Assembly (NCBI GenBank): GCA_039811185.1
Contig: JBDHYF010000005.1
Location: forward strand, 1 to 64,000
Direction of reading: 5' to 3'
DNA length: 64,000 nucleotides
Source of the DNA: JAEZDR01 sp039811185
Lineage (GTDB): Bacteria; Bacteroidota; Bacteroidia; Chitinophagales; Chitinophagaceae
Shown here piece by piece: positions 9,404 through 18,626 of this stretch. The stretch's first letter is position 1. Every line of letters starts with the position of its first letter. A program made the position numbers and the translations under genes. A model generated the notes under the pieces. The model did not search any database and was not told the origin of the DNA. It worked only from the letters and a program-made list of their open reading frames with translations.

Positions 9404-9411
9404 CAAAGGTA
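9404..9411 (-). promoter_or_regulatory. -7 element for alaS
   Basis: On the minus strand this reads TACCTTTG (TAnnTTTG). The predicted start near 9398 gives a leader of about 69 bases. The alaS and M23 promoters overlap back to back. Confidence 0.5.
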
Positions 9412-9439
9412 AAACTTTGGCGCATTGCTTTTTTTGGAA

Positions 9440-10411
9440 ATGAAGAAGATAAAATACTTTTATAATACACATACCATGCGCTTCGAAAAGCACGTACTTC
9501 CCTTTCGGGTGCGGCTTTTGCGCGTTTTTGGGTTTATTGCATCTTCTCTTTTCACGGCCGGAATTTTTGTGTTGATATTGTACAAATATTTCCCGTCGAG
9601 CAATGAAAAAATGCTGATGCAGCAGAATGCCGATTTAATGCAGGCCTATGCTATTTTGAACCAGCAGCTCGATGCTACGGAGCAGGAGATGTCGGAGCTT
9701 GAAAAGCGTGATAACGAAGTGTACCGTGCCATATTTGAAGCTGCGCCCGTGCCCGACAGCGCAAGGCTGAAAGCCATGGAAAAGCGTAAAGAAATACAAC
9801 TCGTGCAGCGGATGAGCGAATCGGAACTGATTAACAACATTACCGACCAGATCAATAAGTTGAAACTAAGGGTAGCTTATCAAACTAAAAGCTACGACGA
9901 AATCAACAACATGATTCGTAATAAAGAAAAGCTGTTAGCCGCTATACCCGCCATTCAGCCGGTGAGCAACAAAAGTTTAAGGCGCATTGCATCCGGCTTC
10001 GGCCCCCGCATCGACCCCGTTTATAAAGTTCGGAAAATGCACGCCGGCCTCGATTTCACTGCTCCTCAGGGCACACCGATTTATGCCACTGCCGACGGAA
10101 GGGTGCGGACGGCAGGATTTAACGCCGGCGGATACGGAAACCATGTAGTCATCAATCATGGCTACGGTTATGAAACTTTGTACGGGCACATGTACAAGAT
10201 AAAGGCGCGGCCGGGCCAAAATATCAAGCGCGGCGAAGTGATCGGCTACGTTGGAAATACAGGTAAAAGTACAGGCCCGCACTGCCATTACGAAGTGCAT
10301 AAAAACGGACGGCCCATTAACCCGGTTTATTATTTCTACAACGACCTTACACCCGAACAGTTTGATCAGATGCTGAAACTTGCCGCTTCTTCCAACCAAA
10401 GTTTAGACTAG
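9440..10411 (+). CDS. M23 family metallopeptidase (LytM-type murein hydrolase)
   Basis: A 323-residue inner-membrane-anchored peptidoglycan endopeptidase. The ATG at 9440 (MKKIKYFYN) is preferred over the one at 9425 because homologues begin at this motif. A short cytoplasmic stretch precedes one transmembrane segment (about 25-50), then a coiled coil (about 55-155), then a LytM domain with HAGLDF (His201, Asp205), YGHM, and HCH (281-283), the zinc ligands and catalytic His. All metal ligands appear present, so it is probably an active D,D-endopeptidase for cell-wall growth or division. The coiled coil plus LytM layout resembles divisome-associated hydrolases. Single-gene unit divergent from alaS. 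Confidence 0.92.
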   Translation: MKKIKYFYNTHTMRFEKHVLPFRVRLLRVFGFIASSLFTAGIFVLILYKYFPSSNEKMLMQQNADLMQAYAILNQQLDATEQEMSELEKRDNEVYRAIFEAAPVPDSARLKAMEKRKEIQLVQRMSESELINNITDQINKLKLRVAYQTKSYDEINNMIRNKEKLLAAIPAIQPVSNKSLRRIASGFGPRIDPVYKVRKMHAGLDFTAPQGTPIYATADGRVRTAGFNAGGYGNHVVINHGYGYETLYGHMYKIKARPGQNIKRGEVIGYVGNTGKSTGPHCHYEVHKNGRPINPVYYFYNDLTPEQFDQMLKLAASSNQSLD

Positions 10412-10452
10412 CTTTCGGGTGCATGTTAAGGTTGACGGCCTGCCGCAAAACA

Positions 10453-10464
10453 TGACAAATGTCA
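10453..10464. promoter_or_regulatory. Crp/Fnr-type operator before the crp/fnr gene
   Basis: TGACAAATGTCA has the TGAC-N4-GTCA pattern, inside a perfect 14-bp inverted repeat (ATGACA-AA-TGTCAT, 10452-10465). Its centre lies 29.5 bp before the first base of the TAGTTTTG element, about -41 from the predicted transcription start, the classic position for activation by Crp/Fnr proteins overlapping the core promoter. It suggests autoregulation. Confidence 0.65.
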
Positions 10465-10487
10465 TCTTTCCCGCAAACCTGCTGTTA

Positions 10488-10495
10488 TAGTTTTG
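10488..10495 (+). promoter_or_regulatory. -7 element of the crp/fnr-ccoI operon
   Basis: TAGTTTTG matches TAnnTTTG. The predicted transcription start (about 10500) falls on the first ATG, so translation is either leaderless or starts at the ATG at 10518. Confidence 0.55.
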
Positions 10496-10499
10496 TTGC

Positions 10500-11213
10500 A
10501 TGAGTATAAAAGAAAGAATGTATGGAAACTGTTTCGCACAAAGCAGTTATACCTCTATTTTTTCGAAGGCGAAACCTGAAACGGTTGCTGAAATCAACAA
10601 ACATAAAATCTGCAATTTTTACAGGAAAGGCCAGATGCTTTTTACAGAAGGCGCTTTTCCGTTTGGCCTCTATTATATTAAAACCGGCAAGGTTAAATTG
10701 TCGCATCTGGGGCAGGATGGAAAGGAACAGATTATCCGCCTCATTAATGCCGGCGATGTAATTGGCTATCGTGCCTTAATCAGCAACGACCGGTATAACG
10801 GCAGTGCAGTAACGCTGGAAGACGCCAATGTGTGTTTTATTCCGAAAGAAGTTTTTCTCCATGTTTTGCAAACCGATGCATCGGTAGGATTTGAGTTGAT
10901 GAAATTATTGAGTGTTGAATTGAAAACGGCGGAGATAAGACTCACTTATCTGGCGCAAAAGCCGGTTCGGGAAAGACTGGCAGAAACCCTTCTTTTTATT
11001 AAACAAACATACGGTTGTGAGCAGGATGCTGTAACACTGGATGTCCGGCTGTCGAGAGAAGAGATTGCCAACCTGGTAGGTACAGCAACAGAATCAATTA
11101 TACGCCTGTTGTCGGAGTTTAATAAAGATGGAATGATTGCCCTCGACGGCAAAAAAATAAAGATTGTAAATGAAGAGGAGCTCATAAAAATTGCAAACCT
11201 CGAGAATGTATAG
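10500..11213 (+). CDS. Crp/Fnr family transcriptional regulator
   Basis: A 237-residue regulator: an N-terminal cyclic-nucleotide-binding-like beta-roll (about 20-140; FYRKGQMLFTEGAFPFG, the central helix PVRERLAETLLF near 155) and a C-terminal winged helix-turn-helix (LSREEIANLVGTATESIIR). The recognition helix contains the E-S--R pattern typical of Fnr-like proteins that bind TGAC/GTCA half sites. Cysteines are scattered (about 11, 38, 111) and do not form the E. coli FNR iron-sulfur spacing, so oxygen sensing is not proven. Five bases separate it from the CcoI-type ATPase, an arrangement typical of microaerobic respiration loci. The ATG at 10518 is a credible alternative start given the promoter position. 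Confidence 0.88.
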   Translation: MSIKERMYGNCFAQSSYTSIFSKAKPETVAEINKHKICNFYRKGQMLFTEGAFPFGLYYIKTGKVKLSHLGQDGKEQIIRLINAGDVIGYRALISNDRYNGSAVTLEDANVCFIPKEVFLHVLQTDASVGFELMKLLSVELKTAEIRLTYLAQKPVRERLAETLLFIKQTYGCEQDAVTLDVRLSREEIANLVGTATESIIRLLSEFNKDGMIALDGKKIKIVNEEELIKIANLENV

Positions 11214-11218
11214 GCCGT

Positions 11219-13621
11219 ATGAAGCAGGTAAGAAATAAGCTGAGTTGTTACCATTGCGGAGAAGACTGCGACGAAAGACCCATTGAAGCGCACGACAAAC
11301 TTTTTTGCTGCGAGGGCTGTAAAATGGTTTTCGAAATACTGAACAATAACGGGCTGTGCAATTATTATAACCTCAGTGAAAATCCCGGTGCTTCCCAAAA
11401 AGTAAAGGTGCGGAAAGATAAGTTTGCCTTTCTTGATGACGCAGCTATTGCGAAATCGCTCATCAATTTCAGTGATGCCGAGCGCACCCATCTGCAGTTC
11501 TATATTCCCCAAATGCACTGTAGCAGCTGTCTTTGGCTGCTCGAAAATTTATATCGGCTCAACGAAAACATCGTTTCTTCAAAAGTAAATTTTACAAGGA
11601 AGGAAGTAGATATCGTTATACGTCATTCCAAAATATCTGTTCGTCAAACGGCTGAATTATTAGCCCGCATTGGATACGAACCCCATATCAGCTTCAGCAA
11701 TCTAAACGGAAAAAAGCCAAAGGCCGACCGCAGCAAAATTTACAAGATGGGTGTGGCAGGTTTTTGTTTCGGCAACATCATGCTCTTCAGCTTTCCGGAA
11801 TACCTGGGCATCGATCCGCACGATGCGGCTTTATCGGTTTGGTTCAGATGGCTGAACGTTGTTTTTAGCCTGCCGGTATTTTTTTACAGCGCTACGGAGT
11901 TTTTCAGTACGGCATGGAAAAGCCTGAAAAGCCGTTTTTTGCATATAGACGCACCCATTGCCTTAGCCATAATTGTAACCTTTGTTCGTAGTTTGGTTGA
12001 TGTAGCCGGCGGCTCCGGATCGGGCTATTTCGACAGCATGGCGGGCATCGTTTTCTTCATGCTTGTTGGGCGTGTGCTGGTAAACAAAACATACGAGGGC
12101 CTCAATTTCGAGCGCGATTACAGCTCTTATTTTCCCATTGCGGTAACAAAAGTGATGGCCAACAAATCGGAAGTGCCCGTTGCGCTTCCCGATATTAAAC
12201 TGGACGACACTTTACTCATTCACAACAATGAGCTGATTCCTGCTGACGGCATCTTAACCAAAGGCCGCGCGTTAATCGATTATAGTTTCGTTACCGGCGA
12301 AAGTATGCCTGTGGTAAAAGAGATGGGCGAAATTATCTACGCCGGCGGCAAACAAACCGGCAGCAATATAGAAGTGCTGGTGATTAAAGAAGTGGCTCAA
12401 AGCTATTTAACCAAGCTCTGGAACCGCGATGCCTTTAGCGCCACGGAAGCATCAGGCGGCCGGTCGTTCGTACACCTGCTTGGTAAATACTTTACCTTGC
12501 TCGTGCTGTTGGTGGCAGCGGCTTCGGCAATGTACTGGAGTGCACACGATGCATCGCGCATTTGGCCGGCTGTTACGGCGGTGTTGATTATTGCTTGTCC
12601 CTGTGCGCTCTCTTTGTCCAACACATTCACCAACACCAACATTCTGCGCATATTAGGGAAAAACAATTTCTACTTAAAAAATGCGCTGGCAATAGAGGCC
12701 ATTGCAAAGGTTGACTGTATTGTTTTTGATAAAACGGGAACGCTAACCGGAAGCGGCCTGCACAACATTCAATACTCAGGAAAAGCTTTAAGTCCTTACC
12801 GCAGGCAATTGGTTGCAACCGTTGCAGCACAAAGCGTTCATCCGCTGAGCAAGGCCATTGTAGGGTTTTTAAAAGAAGATAAAAAGCTGCCTGTATCGGC
12901 TTTTTCTGAAGAAGTGGGAAAAGGAATTTCTGCTGTGGTTGATGCAGTGGAAATAAAACTCGGCAGCAGCGCCTTTGTGCAAAGCAACGGCACGACGCCT
13001 GCCGAAAACGAAACCGTGGTTTACGTATCCTTTAACGGCGAACTAGCCGGTCATTTTTCTGTCAAAAATCACTATCGTCCAAAAATAGAAGCAATGATTT
13101 CGTCACTTAAAGACGATTATCAACTTGCCGTGCTCAGTGGCGACAATGCCGGCGAAAAAAGCTTTTTGCAAAAGCTTTTTGGCTTCGATGCACATCTGTT
13201 GTTTAACCAAACGCCCGTTCAAAAGTTAGAAGTGATTCGCAAGCTGCAGCAGTCGGGAAAGAAAGTGCTGATGCTTGGCGACGGGCTAAACGATGCGGGT
13301 GCCCTGAAGCAGGCTGATGCGGGCATTGCCATTACAGAAAATGCCAATAATTTTTCACCCGCCAGCGATGGCATTATGGAAGCAGAAAAACTGCACCGCC
13401 TGGCCAACTACTTAAAGGTTTGTAAACTCAATCTCTTTATTGTGAAGTTTGCGTTTGTTGTGTCACTCATCTACAACATTGTCGGAAACTATTTTGCGGT
13501 GCAGGGACTGTTATCGCCCTTATATGCGGCGGTAATTATGCCGGTGAGCACCATGAGTATTTTGCTGATCACTTACGGTTTAAGCACCGGCCTTAGCCGG
13601 CGCCTTGGCATGCAGGTATAG
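11219..13621 (+). CDS. ccoI: Heavy-metal-translocating P-type ATPase, CcoI/FixI-like copper exporter
   Basis: An 800-residue P1B-ATPase. The N-terminus has a cysteine-rich metal-binding segment (CYHCGEDC, FCCEGCKMVF) and an HMA domain with MHCSSC (Cys101, Cys104). Membrane helices follow, with the transport motif CPCAL (Cys460, Cys462) typical of copper pumps, the phosphorylated Asp504 in DKTGTLTG, a Hx4 SVHPLSK nucleotide-binding motif and GDGLNDAGAL hinge. The extra N-terminal cysteine domain and linkage to a Crp/Fnr gene fit CcoI, which supplies copper for cbb3 cytochrome oxidase assembly. The oxidase genes ccoNOP, which usually follow in Bacteroidota, are not here. A general copper-efflux role is the alternative. 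Confidence 0.85.
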   Translation: MKQVRNKLSCYHCGEDCDERPIEAHDKLFCCEGCKMVFEILNNNGLCNYYNLSENPGASQKVKVRKDKFAFLDDAAIAKSLINFSDAERTHLQFYIPQMHCSSCLWLLENLYRLNENIVSSKVNFTRKEVDIVIRHSKISVRQTAELLARIGYEPHISFSNLNGKKPKADRSKIYKMGVAGFCFGNIMLFSFPEYLGIDPHDAALSVWFRWLNVVFSLPVFFYSATEFFSTAWKSLKSRFLHIDAPIALAIIVTFVRSLVDVAGGSGSGYFDSMAGIVFFMLVGRVLVNKTYEGLNFERDYSSYFPIAVTKVMANKSEVPVALPDIKLDDTLLIHNNELIPADGILTKGRALIDYSFVTGESMPVVKEMGEIIYAGGKQTGSNIEVLVIKEVAQSYLTKLWNRDAFSATEASGGRSFVHLLGKYFTLLVLLVAAASAMYWSAHDASRIWPAVTAVLIIACPCALSLSNTFTNTNILRILGKNNFYLKNALAIEAIAKVDCIVFDKTGTLTGSGLHNIQYSGKALSPYRRQLVATVAAQSVHPLSKAIVGFLKEDKKLPVSAFSEEVGKGISAVVDAVEIKLGSSAFVQSNGTTPAENETVVYVSFNGELAGHFSVKNHYRPKIEAMISSLKDDYQLAVLSGDNAGEKSFLQKLFGFDAHLLFNQTPVQKLEVIRKLQQSGKKVLMLGDGLNDAGALKQADAGIAITENANNFSPASDGIMEAEKLHRLANYLKVCKLNLFIVKFAFVVSLIYNIVGNYFAVQGLLSPLYAAVIMPVSTMSILLITYGLSTGLSRRLGMQV

Positions 13622-13670
13622 TTACGTTCCTTGGGGTTTGCTTAATATATTTACGGCTTAAACCGGATGC

Positions 13671-14432
13671 ATGAGAAAGGGATTGTTGATGGCAGTTGTT
13701 TGTTGTTGCTGGTGGCAGATTGCGTTGGCTCAAATATGGGCGGTTGGCGTCAAGTCGGGCCTTACGATTCCCAATCTTCGTTCGCCCGATGATCCCGGAA
13801 CTTTAAACAGTGGTTACCATTCTATTTTAGGATTTGAAGGCGGACTGGTTGTTGAACGGCAGCTCTCGGAAAAGCTCGCCATTCAGGCCGAACTGCTTTA
13901 TACCACAGCGGGCGGCTTGCGCGACGGAACACAACGCCTGAAAGGAACGGCCTTTAAAGAAATTCACAACTTCGCTTTTCCGGGCACGCCGCTTCCCGAT
14001 TATTTATACGCAAGCTTCGAAAGTAAAGTGGTGCTGAAGTACCTGCACTTTCCCGTAATGTTGAAGTATAAGGTGCCCCTTTTTAACGACTTCAATGTTG
14101 AGGTGATGGGCGGCCCTTTTGTATCGAACCTGCTGTCAGCAAAAAACTTTATTAAAGGTCAGGGGAAAATTTACCGAGACCCACAGCTTACCAACGAATA
14201 TCTGCCGGTAGTGATAACCGTTGATGCAGACTCTACCATTACACCACTGTGCAACGATTTTAACTACGGCATTCAAGGTGCACTTGCAATTTCCTACCGA
14301 TTAGAAAACTGGGAATTTTCGTTGATGGGCGGAGGCAATTACGGCCTCGGCTACCTGCAACGTGATGAGAAGTTTGGAAAAAACCAAACGGGTGCAGTTA
14401 CTTCATCGTTTGCCATCATCCGGCGGTTTTAA
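13671..14432 (+). CDS. Outer membrane beta-barrel protein
   Basis: A 253-residue protein with a signal peptide ending at IALAQ. It has the PorT/porin-like beta-barrel pattern: WAVGVKSGLTIPNL at the mature N-terminus, GFEGGLVVERQLSEKLAIQAELLY as a first hairpin, LKYLHFPVMLKYKV in the middle and a C-terminal aromatic strand (SSFAIIRRF). This resembles the PF13568-type barrels abundant in Bacteroidota. No catalytic motif is visible and no substrate can be inferred. It follows ccoI by 49 bases and may be read through from it, since no terminator separates the two. Confidence 0.75.
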   Translation: MRKGLLMAVVCCCWWQIALAQIWAVGVKSGLTIPNLRSPDDPGTLNSGYHSILGFEGGLVVERQLSEKLAIQAELLYTTAGGLRDGTQRLKGTAFKEIHNFAFPGTPLPDYLYASFESKVVLKYLHFPVMLKYKVPLFNDFNVEVMGGPFVSNLLSAKNFIKGQGKIYRDPQLTNEYLPVVITVDADSTITPLCNDFNYGIQGALAISYRLENWEFSLMGGGNYGLGYLQRDEKFGKNQTGAVTSSFAIIRRF

Positions 14433-14465
14433 AAAAAAGCCGCCTCAATTATTTTTGAGACGGCT
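14431..14465 (-). terminator. Terminator of the minus-strand T9SS cargo gene
   Basis: On the minus strand AGCCGTCTCA pairs with TGAGGCGGCT (one G-U wobble) and is followed by seven or more U. On the plus strand the same arms contain a C-A mismatch and lack a clean T run, so it works mainly for the gene ending at 14486. Confidence 0.8.
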
Positions 14466-14485
14466 GCTTCTTTCCTTTTCAGTGT

Positions 14486-16438
14486 TTATTGCTTGCTGAA
14501 TTTTTCAGTCCAGGTTTTGCTTCCGTTTAATTCTATCAGATAATTGCCGCCCTGCAAATTTGAGATGTTCAGTTCAATTTTATTTTCTCCGGGTGCAATC
14601 GGGTGGATTTGTTCCATCACCGGTTTGCCGTTCATATCTACAATACGAATTCGGATGTTTTCGGAGGTGGTGCTGTTTATAAGCACCGAAATATTGCTGG
14701 CAGCCGGGTTGGGATAAAGCTTAACCGACGGCCGCAGCTGCGCTTCATTTTTAAGAAGAATGGTGGAGGTAAGCGTTGTTTTGCCGTCTTTGTCCTGCTG
14801 CTTTAAGCGGTAGTAGTTGGCGCCGGATAAAGGAGTTTCATCTAGAAAGTCGTAAGGCAATTCCATTGCGCTGTTTCCATTTTCGGCCTTCGAATCAACT
14901 TTTCCAATGGCGTGAAATGCTTTTCCATCAGCCGATCTTTCTACAAAGAAACCATCGTTGTTGGCCTCGGTAAGCGTAGACCATATTAAGTGGTTACCCG
15001 TTTGCACTATTTCACCTCTGAAATTATTGATGGTAACCGGCAACAGCGTGGTGAGTTCCATACCAAGCATAAAGCGGCCCACATCCTTCACTTCCATTAA
15101 TGTATCGCCATAGATAGATGATTTGGCGTAATAAGTTTCCGGCCGCGCCAGATACTCTCTCTGGTAGTTGAGCGGAAAATAACCGTTCACTATGTTTTCA
15201 ACCTGCCCGATGCCGGCATAAAAAACCGTGTCTTTCGGAATATGGGCATTCGGCAAAAAAGCAAATGTTACATAGGCGGATGTATCGGTGTCGGTAACCG
15301 TATAATTTGTCGTTCTCACAATTGTATCGCCAATAGAATTTAAAACGACGCCATAAAGTTGATTGCCGTAGGCGGCAGTCGACAAGTGCGCTTTAACGGA
15401 GAGCACAGAAACCGGCTGGTTTAACTGAAAGCGGTTGAGCAGCAGGCCGGAGCTTGCGTTGAAGCCGGTGCTACCAATCGGCACTGCGTCATTTGCATAA
15501 CTCAGTTCAGTTGCGGTTACCGTTTGTAAGTTGGTGATAGAGTTATTGGAATTGTCCTGATCGGCAGGTACACTTACTGTAATGTTGTTGGCGCCGGTTG
15601 TTGGATAGGAGGGAACAACAAACGATACCAGCACTGATGTGTTGGGAGCAAGGGAGGAAATGGTTTTGGTACTGCTGAATGTGTTGGCGCCGGTGATATT
15701 GAGTTGCACCGGCACATTGGAAGCCGTGAGTTTACCATTGTTATACACCCGGGCTTGTATGGTTTCCCCCTCAATAATGGGTGAAGGCGGAATTTTTCCC
15801 ATGGAGTAAAGGAAGTTTACCGCTACCTCGTTACTGAGAAGGTGTTGAAATTTCACCATAGCACGATAGCTGTTTTCGACCAACATTGTTGAATCTTCGA
15901 TGGGTTCCAGGCCAAGATTATACCGGCGGGAAACCTTGGCGCTTCCATCTGTATCGTTTCCGATGGTAGAAGCAAACACGTATGGCGTAGTCCGCTGAAC
16001 GCCGTCGGTACGCATTATCAGCATAGCGAGTGCACTGTCGGCAATACGGATGAAGGTCGTAGAAAGTTCTATTCTTGTCCATCCTTCTGAAAGAAGATTT
16101 ACGCTGCCGTCGTATACAAGTGTATAACCCGCAAGCGAGTATTTTCCGGTGCTTGTGGTGGCAGCGGAAGAATTTTTAAGGTAGATTTTTACATTGTTGA
16201 AAGTGGAGGGCGAACCGGCAGACACTACGCTGAACGAAACAGCCGTTAATGCGGTTGACGAAGTGGTGAAGTTATTGCCCAGCTCCGAAGCGGTGTAAAA
16301 GTGTTCACTTACATGATAGGGATCGTTGCCAAAAACGGAAAACGAACTTCCGCCGCGGCTGCTGTCGAGTGTCACGGTTTGCGCCTGTAAACCCGTAAAT
16401 AGAAGTAAAAAAAATAAGGCAGGTAAAAGTGTTTTCAT
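14486..16438 (-). CDS. T9SS type A sorting domain-containing secreted protein
   Basis: A 650-residue exported protein with a signal peptide ending at GLQAQ. The first 200 residues (SEHFYTASELGNNFTT, VKIYLKNSSAATT) are a beta-rich domain also found in the neighbour at 16680 and at the start of the 2744-residue protein. A CARDB-like adhesion module follows (about 210-310; VQLNITGANTFSSTKTISSL), then a second beta region and the T9SS targeting module with LYPNPAASNISV near 575 and a terminal KFSKQ. The cargo would be exported through the T9SS and probably attached to the surface. It is a tandem paralogue of the next gene. No catalytic residues are recognisable. Confidence 0.88.
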   Translation of the reverse strand: MKTLLPALFFLLLFTGLQAQTVTLDSSRGGSSFSVFGNDPYHVSEHFYTASELGNNFTTSSTALTAVSFSVVSAGSPSTFNNVKIYLKNSSAATTSTGKYSLAGYTLVYDGSVNLLSEGWTRIELSTTFIRIADSALAMLIMRTDGVQRTTPYVFASTIGNDTDGSAKVSRRYNLGLEPIEDSTMLVENSYRAMVKFQHLLSNEVAVNFLYSMGKIPPSPIIEGETIQARVYNNGKLTASNVPVQLNITGANTFSSTKTISSLAPNTSVLVSFVVPSYPTTGANNITVSVPADQDNSNNSITNLQTVTATELSYANDAVPIGSTGFNASSGLLLNRFQLNQPVSVLSVKAHLSTAAYGNQLYGVVLNSIGDTIVRTTNYTVTDTDTSAYVTFAFLPNAHIPKDTVFYAGIGQVENIVNGYFPLNYQREYLARPETYYAKSSIYGDTLMEVKDVGRFMLGMELTTLLPVTINNFRGEIVQTGNHLIWSTLTEANNDGFFVERSADGKAFHAIGKVDSKAENGNSAMELPYDFLDETPLSGANYYRLKQQDKDGKTTLTSTILLKNEAQLRPSVKLYPNPAASNISVLINSTTSENIRIRIVDMNGKPVMEQIHPIAPGENKIELNISNLQGGNYLIELNGSKTWTEKFSKQ

Positions 16439-16631
16439 AAACTTCTGTTGATTTTCGTGTGTTTTTCTTGTGGTTGATAGAATATCTAAAACTATTCCAC
16501 ATTACAAACAGCCGGAAAGAACAGATAAATAAAGAGCCGAACCCAAAAAGGGTGCGACGCGACGGGTGTTGAAAAGCGAGGTGGAAGGCGGCCCCATAAA
16601 AAAATGGCTTTCTCTGTTGACTTGCCTGCAT

Positions 16632-16659
16632 AAAAAAAGCCGCCTCGTGGAGGCAGCTT
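16632..16659 (-). terminator. Terminator of the upstream T9SS paralogue
   Basis: On the minus strand AAGCTGCCTC pairs with GAGGCGGCTT around a three-base loop and is followed by seven U. It stops transcription before the downstream paralogue, so the two are separate units. The rest of 16439-16630 shows no gene. Confidence 0.85.
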
Positions 16660-16679
16660 TTATAAAAGGGAAAAAGAAA

Positions 16680-18626
16680 TTATTGTTTTGTGAACGGCGT
16701 GCTGAATACACCGGATTTTCCGGCTACTTTAATGAAGTAAGTTCCTGAAGGAAGATTACCCACGTTTACGTTAATGAGGTTTTCGCCGTTTACCAGTTTA
16801 TGCGTGCTTTGTATTATTGACTTGCCCTGAACGTCCATTATATGGAGCTGAACGTCTTCCGATGCCACCGCTGCTACTTTAACTGTTAGGTTTTTTACCG
16901 CAGGGTTAGGGAAGATGTTTACAATTTCAAGTCCTTCGGCTGCTCCTTTAATTACAATAACGTTCGAGTACTCGCTTTTACCATCTTTGTTAATTTGTTT
17001 TAAGCGATAATAGTTATTGCCTTTTGAAGGTGTTGCATCGGTGTAGGTGTAATGGAGGTTTGCGTTGCTGTTGCCGCCTTCTGCAATGGAAGGAGTGAAG
17101 GCAATTTTTGCGAAATCTGTTCCGTTAGAGGAGCGCTCAATTTCGAAGCCTCTGTTATTTTGCTCAACGGTTGTTGTCCAAAACAAGCGGTTGCCGTTTT
17201 CTGTTTTTTCGCCGTTGAAGTTGGCGTATTTAACGGGCAGCAGTGAGTTAAACTGCGCTTCTATCATAAAGCGTCCTAAGGTGGGATATTCGGTGAAGGC
17301 GCCACCCGTTAATGCCGCTCCAAAGTATCTGTTGTAGCGGGTAATCTGTTCGCTCTGTGCGTTCATTGGAAAATAACCGGTTGTGTTAGCCGTTTGCGCT
17401 ATTCCGATATAGAAGTCTGTACCCAGCAGTACCGATACCGGTGTTGGGAAAATGAAGTTTACGTAAGTATCTACATCACTTGCCTGAACGGTGTAAGGCG
17501 ATGACTGAGCGAGGATAGCACCACTACTGTTTAAAAGAACACCATACACACTGTTGCCAACCGCACCGGAGCCCAAGCTTACTCTTACATTGGTTACAAA
17601 TGCGTTTTCTGATAAGCGGTATCTGACAAGCAACAATCCGGAGCCGGTATTGTACCCAATTTGGGTAACTGCCGGGCCGTTGTCGGCGATGCGGATGGCA
17701 TCATTTACTACTTCCTGTGTTTTTACCTTGGAATTGTTGCCGTTGGCATCGTCCGCAGGCACGGAAACGGTAATGGTATTTACACCATAATTTACGGGCA
17801 CTAATGTATTAAACGTTACCACGGTGGAAGCATCGGGAAGGAGTGTCGGAATGGTTTTTACGTCGGTAAGTGTGTTGGCGCCGGTTACGCTCAGTGTAAC
17901 CGGCAGGTTTGTTAATGTGCTCGCGCCGTTATTGGTGATAATGGCTTTTATCGTGTCGGCTGCAAGCACTGAATAGGCCGGCGTTTTTCCGAAAGCCGAA
18001 ACTTCCTCTACCATAGCGTCGTTTGCCACTGTATATTTAAAACGTACGGCAGCGCGATAAACAGAAGTTGACAGATCTGTGGTTCCTTCAACAGCGTTTG
18101 TGGTGCCATTATACCTTCTGCTGGTAACAGCAGCATTGTTGGTGTTGTTACCGTTTGCACTGGTGAATATATACGATGCATGTGTTACATCACTTTCACG
18201 CGTCATTATCAACGCCAGCCCGTTAGAAGCAGAGGTGCGTAAAAATGGCGTGTTTAACATGATGGAAGTAAAGCCGGTTTTATTGAGTGTAACATTTCCA
18301 CTGTACACCAAAGTGTAACCGCTAAGGGAAAATTTTCCGGCAGCGGTAATGGTGGTGGTGGTTTCCTTCAGGTAAATTTTTACGTTGGAGAACAGGGTGT
18401 TCGTGCCGAGTGTTGCAACGCTGAACGCAATTGTATTAATAGGAGTGGATGGCGAGGTAAAAGCGCTCCCCAACTCCGCGGCTGTGTAAAAATGTTCGCT
18501 CGCATGCGCCTGCTGAGTGCCGAAAATGTTGAGCGAACTGGTGCTGCCGTTTGCGGCAATGGTAACGCTTTGTGCTTGTAATCCTATTGAGGTAAGCACA
18601 AATGCAAAGAGTAGAATTTTTTTCAT
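16680..18626 (-). CDS. T9SS type A sorting domain-containing secreted protein (paralogue)
   Basis: A 648-residue exported protein with a signal peptide ending at GLQAQ. Its architecture equals that of the gene at 14486: the shared N-terminal domain (SEHFYTAAELGSAFTS, VKIYLKETTTT), a CARDB-like module (LPVTLSVTGANTLTDVKTI, then VSVPADDANGNN), a beta region, and a T9SS C-terminal domain (IFPNPAVKNLTV, GTYFIKVAGKSGVFS) ending in PFTKQ. Tandem duplication with independent promoters and terminators suggests related but separately controlled surface proteins. Function is unknown; adhesion is a reasonable inference from the CARDB-like module only. Confidence 0.88.
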   Translation of the reverse strand: MKKILLFAFVLTSIGLQAQSVTIAANGSTSSLNIFGTQQAHASEHFYTAAELGSAFTSPSTPINTIAFSVATLGTNTLFSNVKIYLKETTTTITAAGKFSLSGYTLVYSGNVTLNKTGFTSIMLNTPFLRTSASNGLALIMTRESDVTHASYIFTSANGNNTNNAAVTSRRYNGTTNAVEGTTDLSTSVYRAAVRFKYTVANDAMVEEVSAFGKTPAYSVLAADTIKAIITNNGASTLTNLPVTLSVTGANTLTDVKTIPTLLPDASTVVTFNTLVPVNYGVNTITVSVPADDANGNNSKVKTQEVVNDAIRIADNGPAVTQIGYNTGSGLLLVRYRLSENAFVTNVRVSLGSGAVGNSVYGVLLNSSGAILAQSSPYTVQASDVDTYVNFIFPTPVSVLLGTDFYIGIAQTANTTGYFPMNAQSEQITRYNRYFGAALTGGAFTEYPTLGRFMIEAQFNSLLPVKYANFNGEKTENGNRLFWTTTVEQNNRGFEIERSSNGTDFAKIAFTPSIAEGGNSNANLHYTYTDATPSKGNNYYRLKQINKDGKSEYSNVIVIKGAAEGLEIVNIFPNPAVKNLTVKVAAVASEDVQLHIMDVQGKSIIQSTHKLVNGENLINVNVGNLPSGTYFIKVAGKSGVFSTPFTKQ

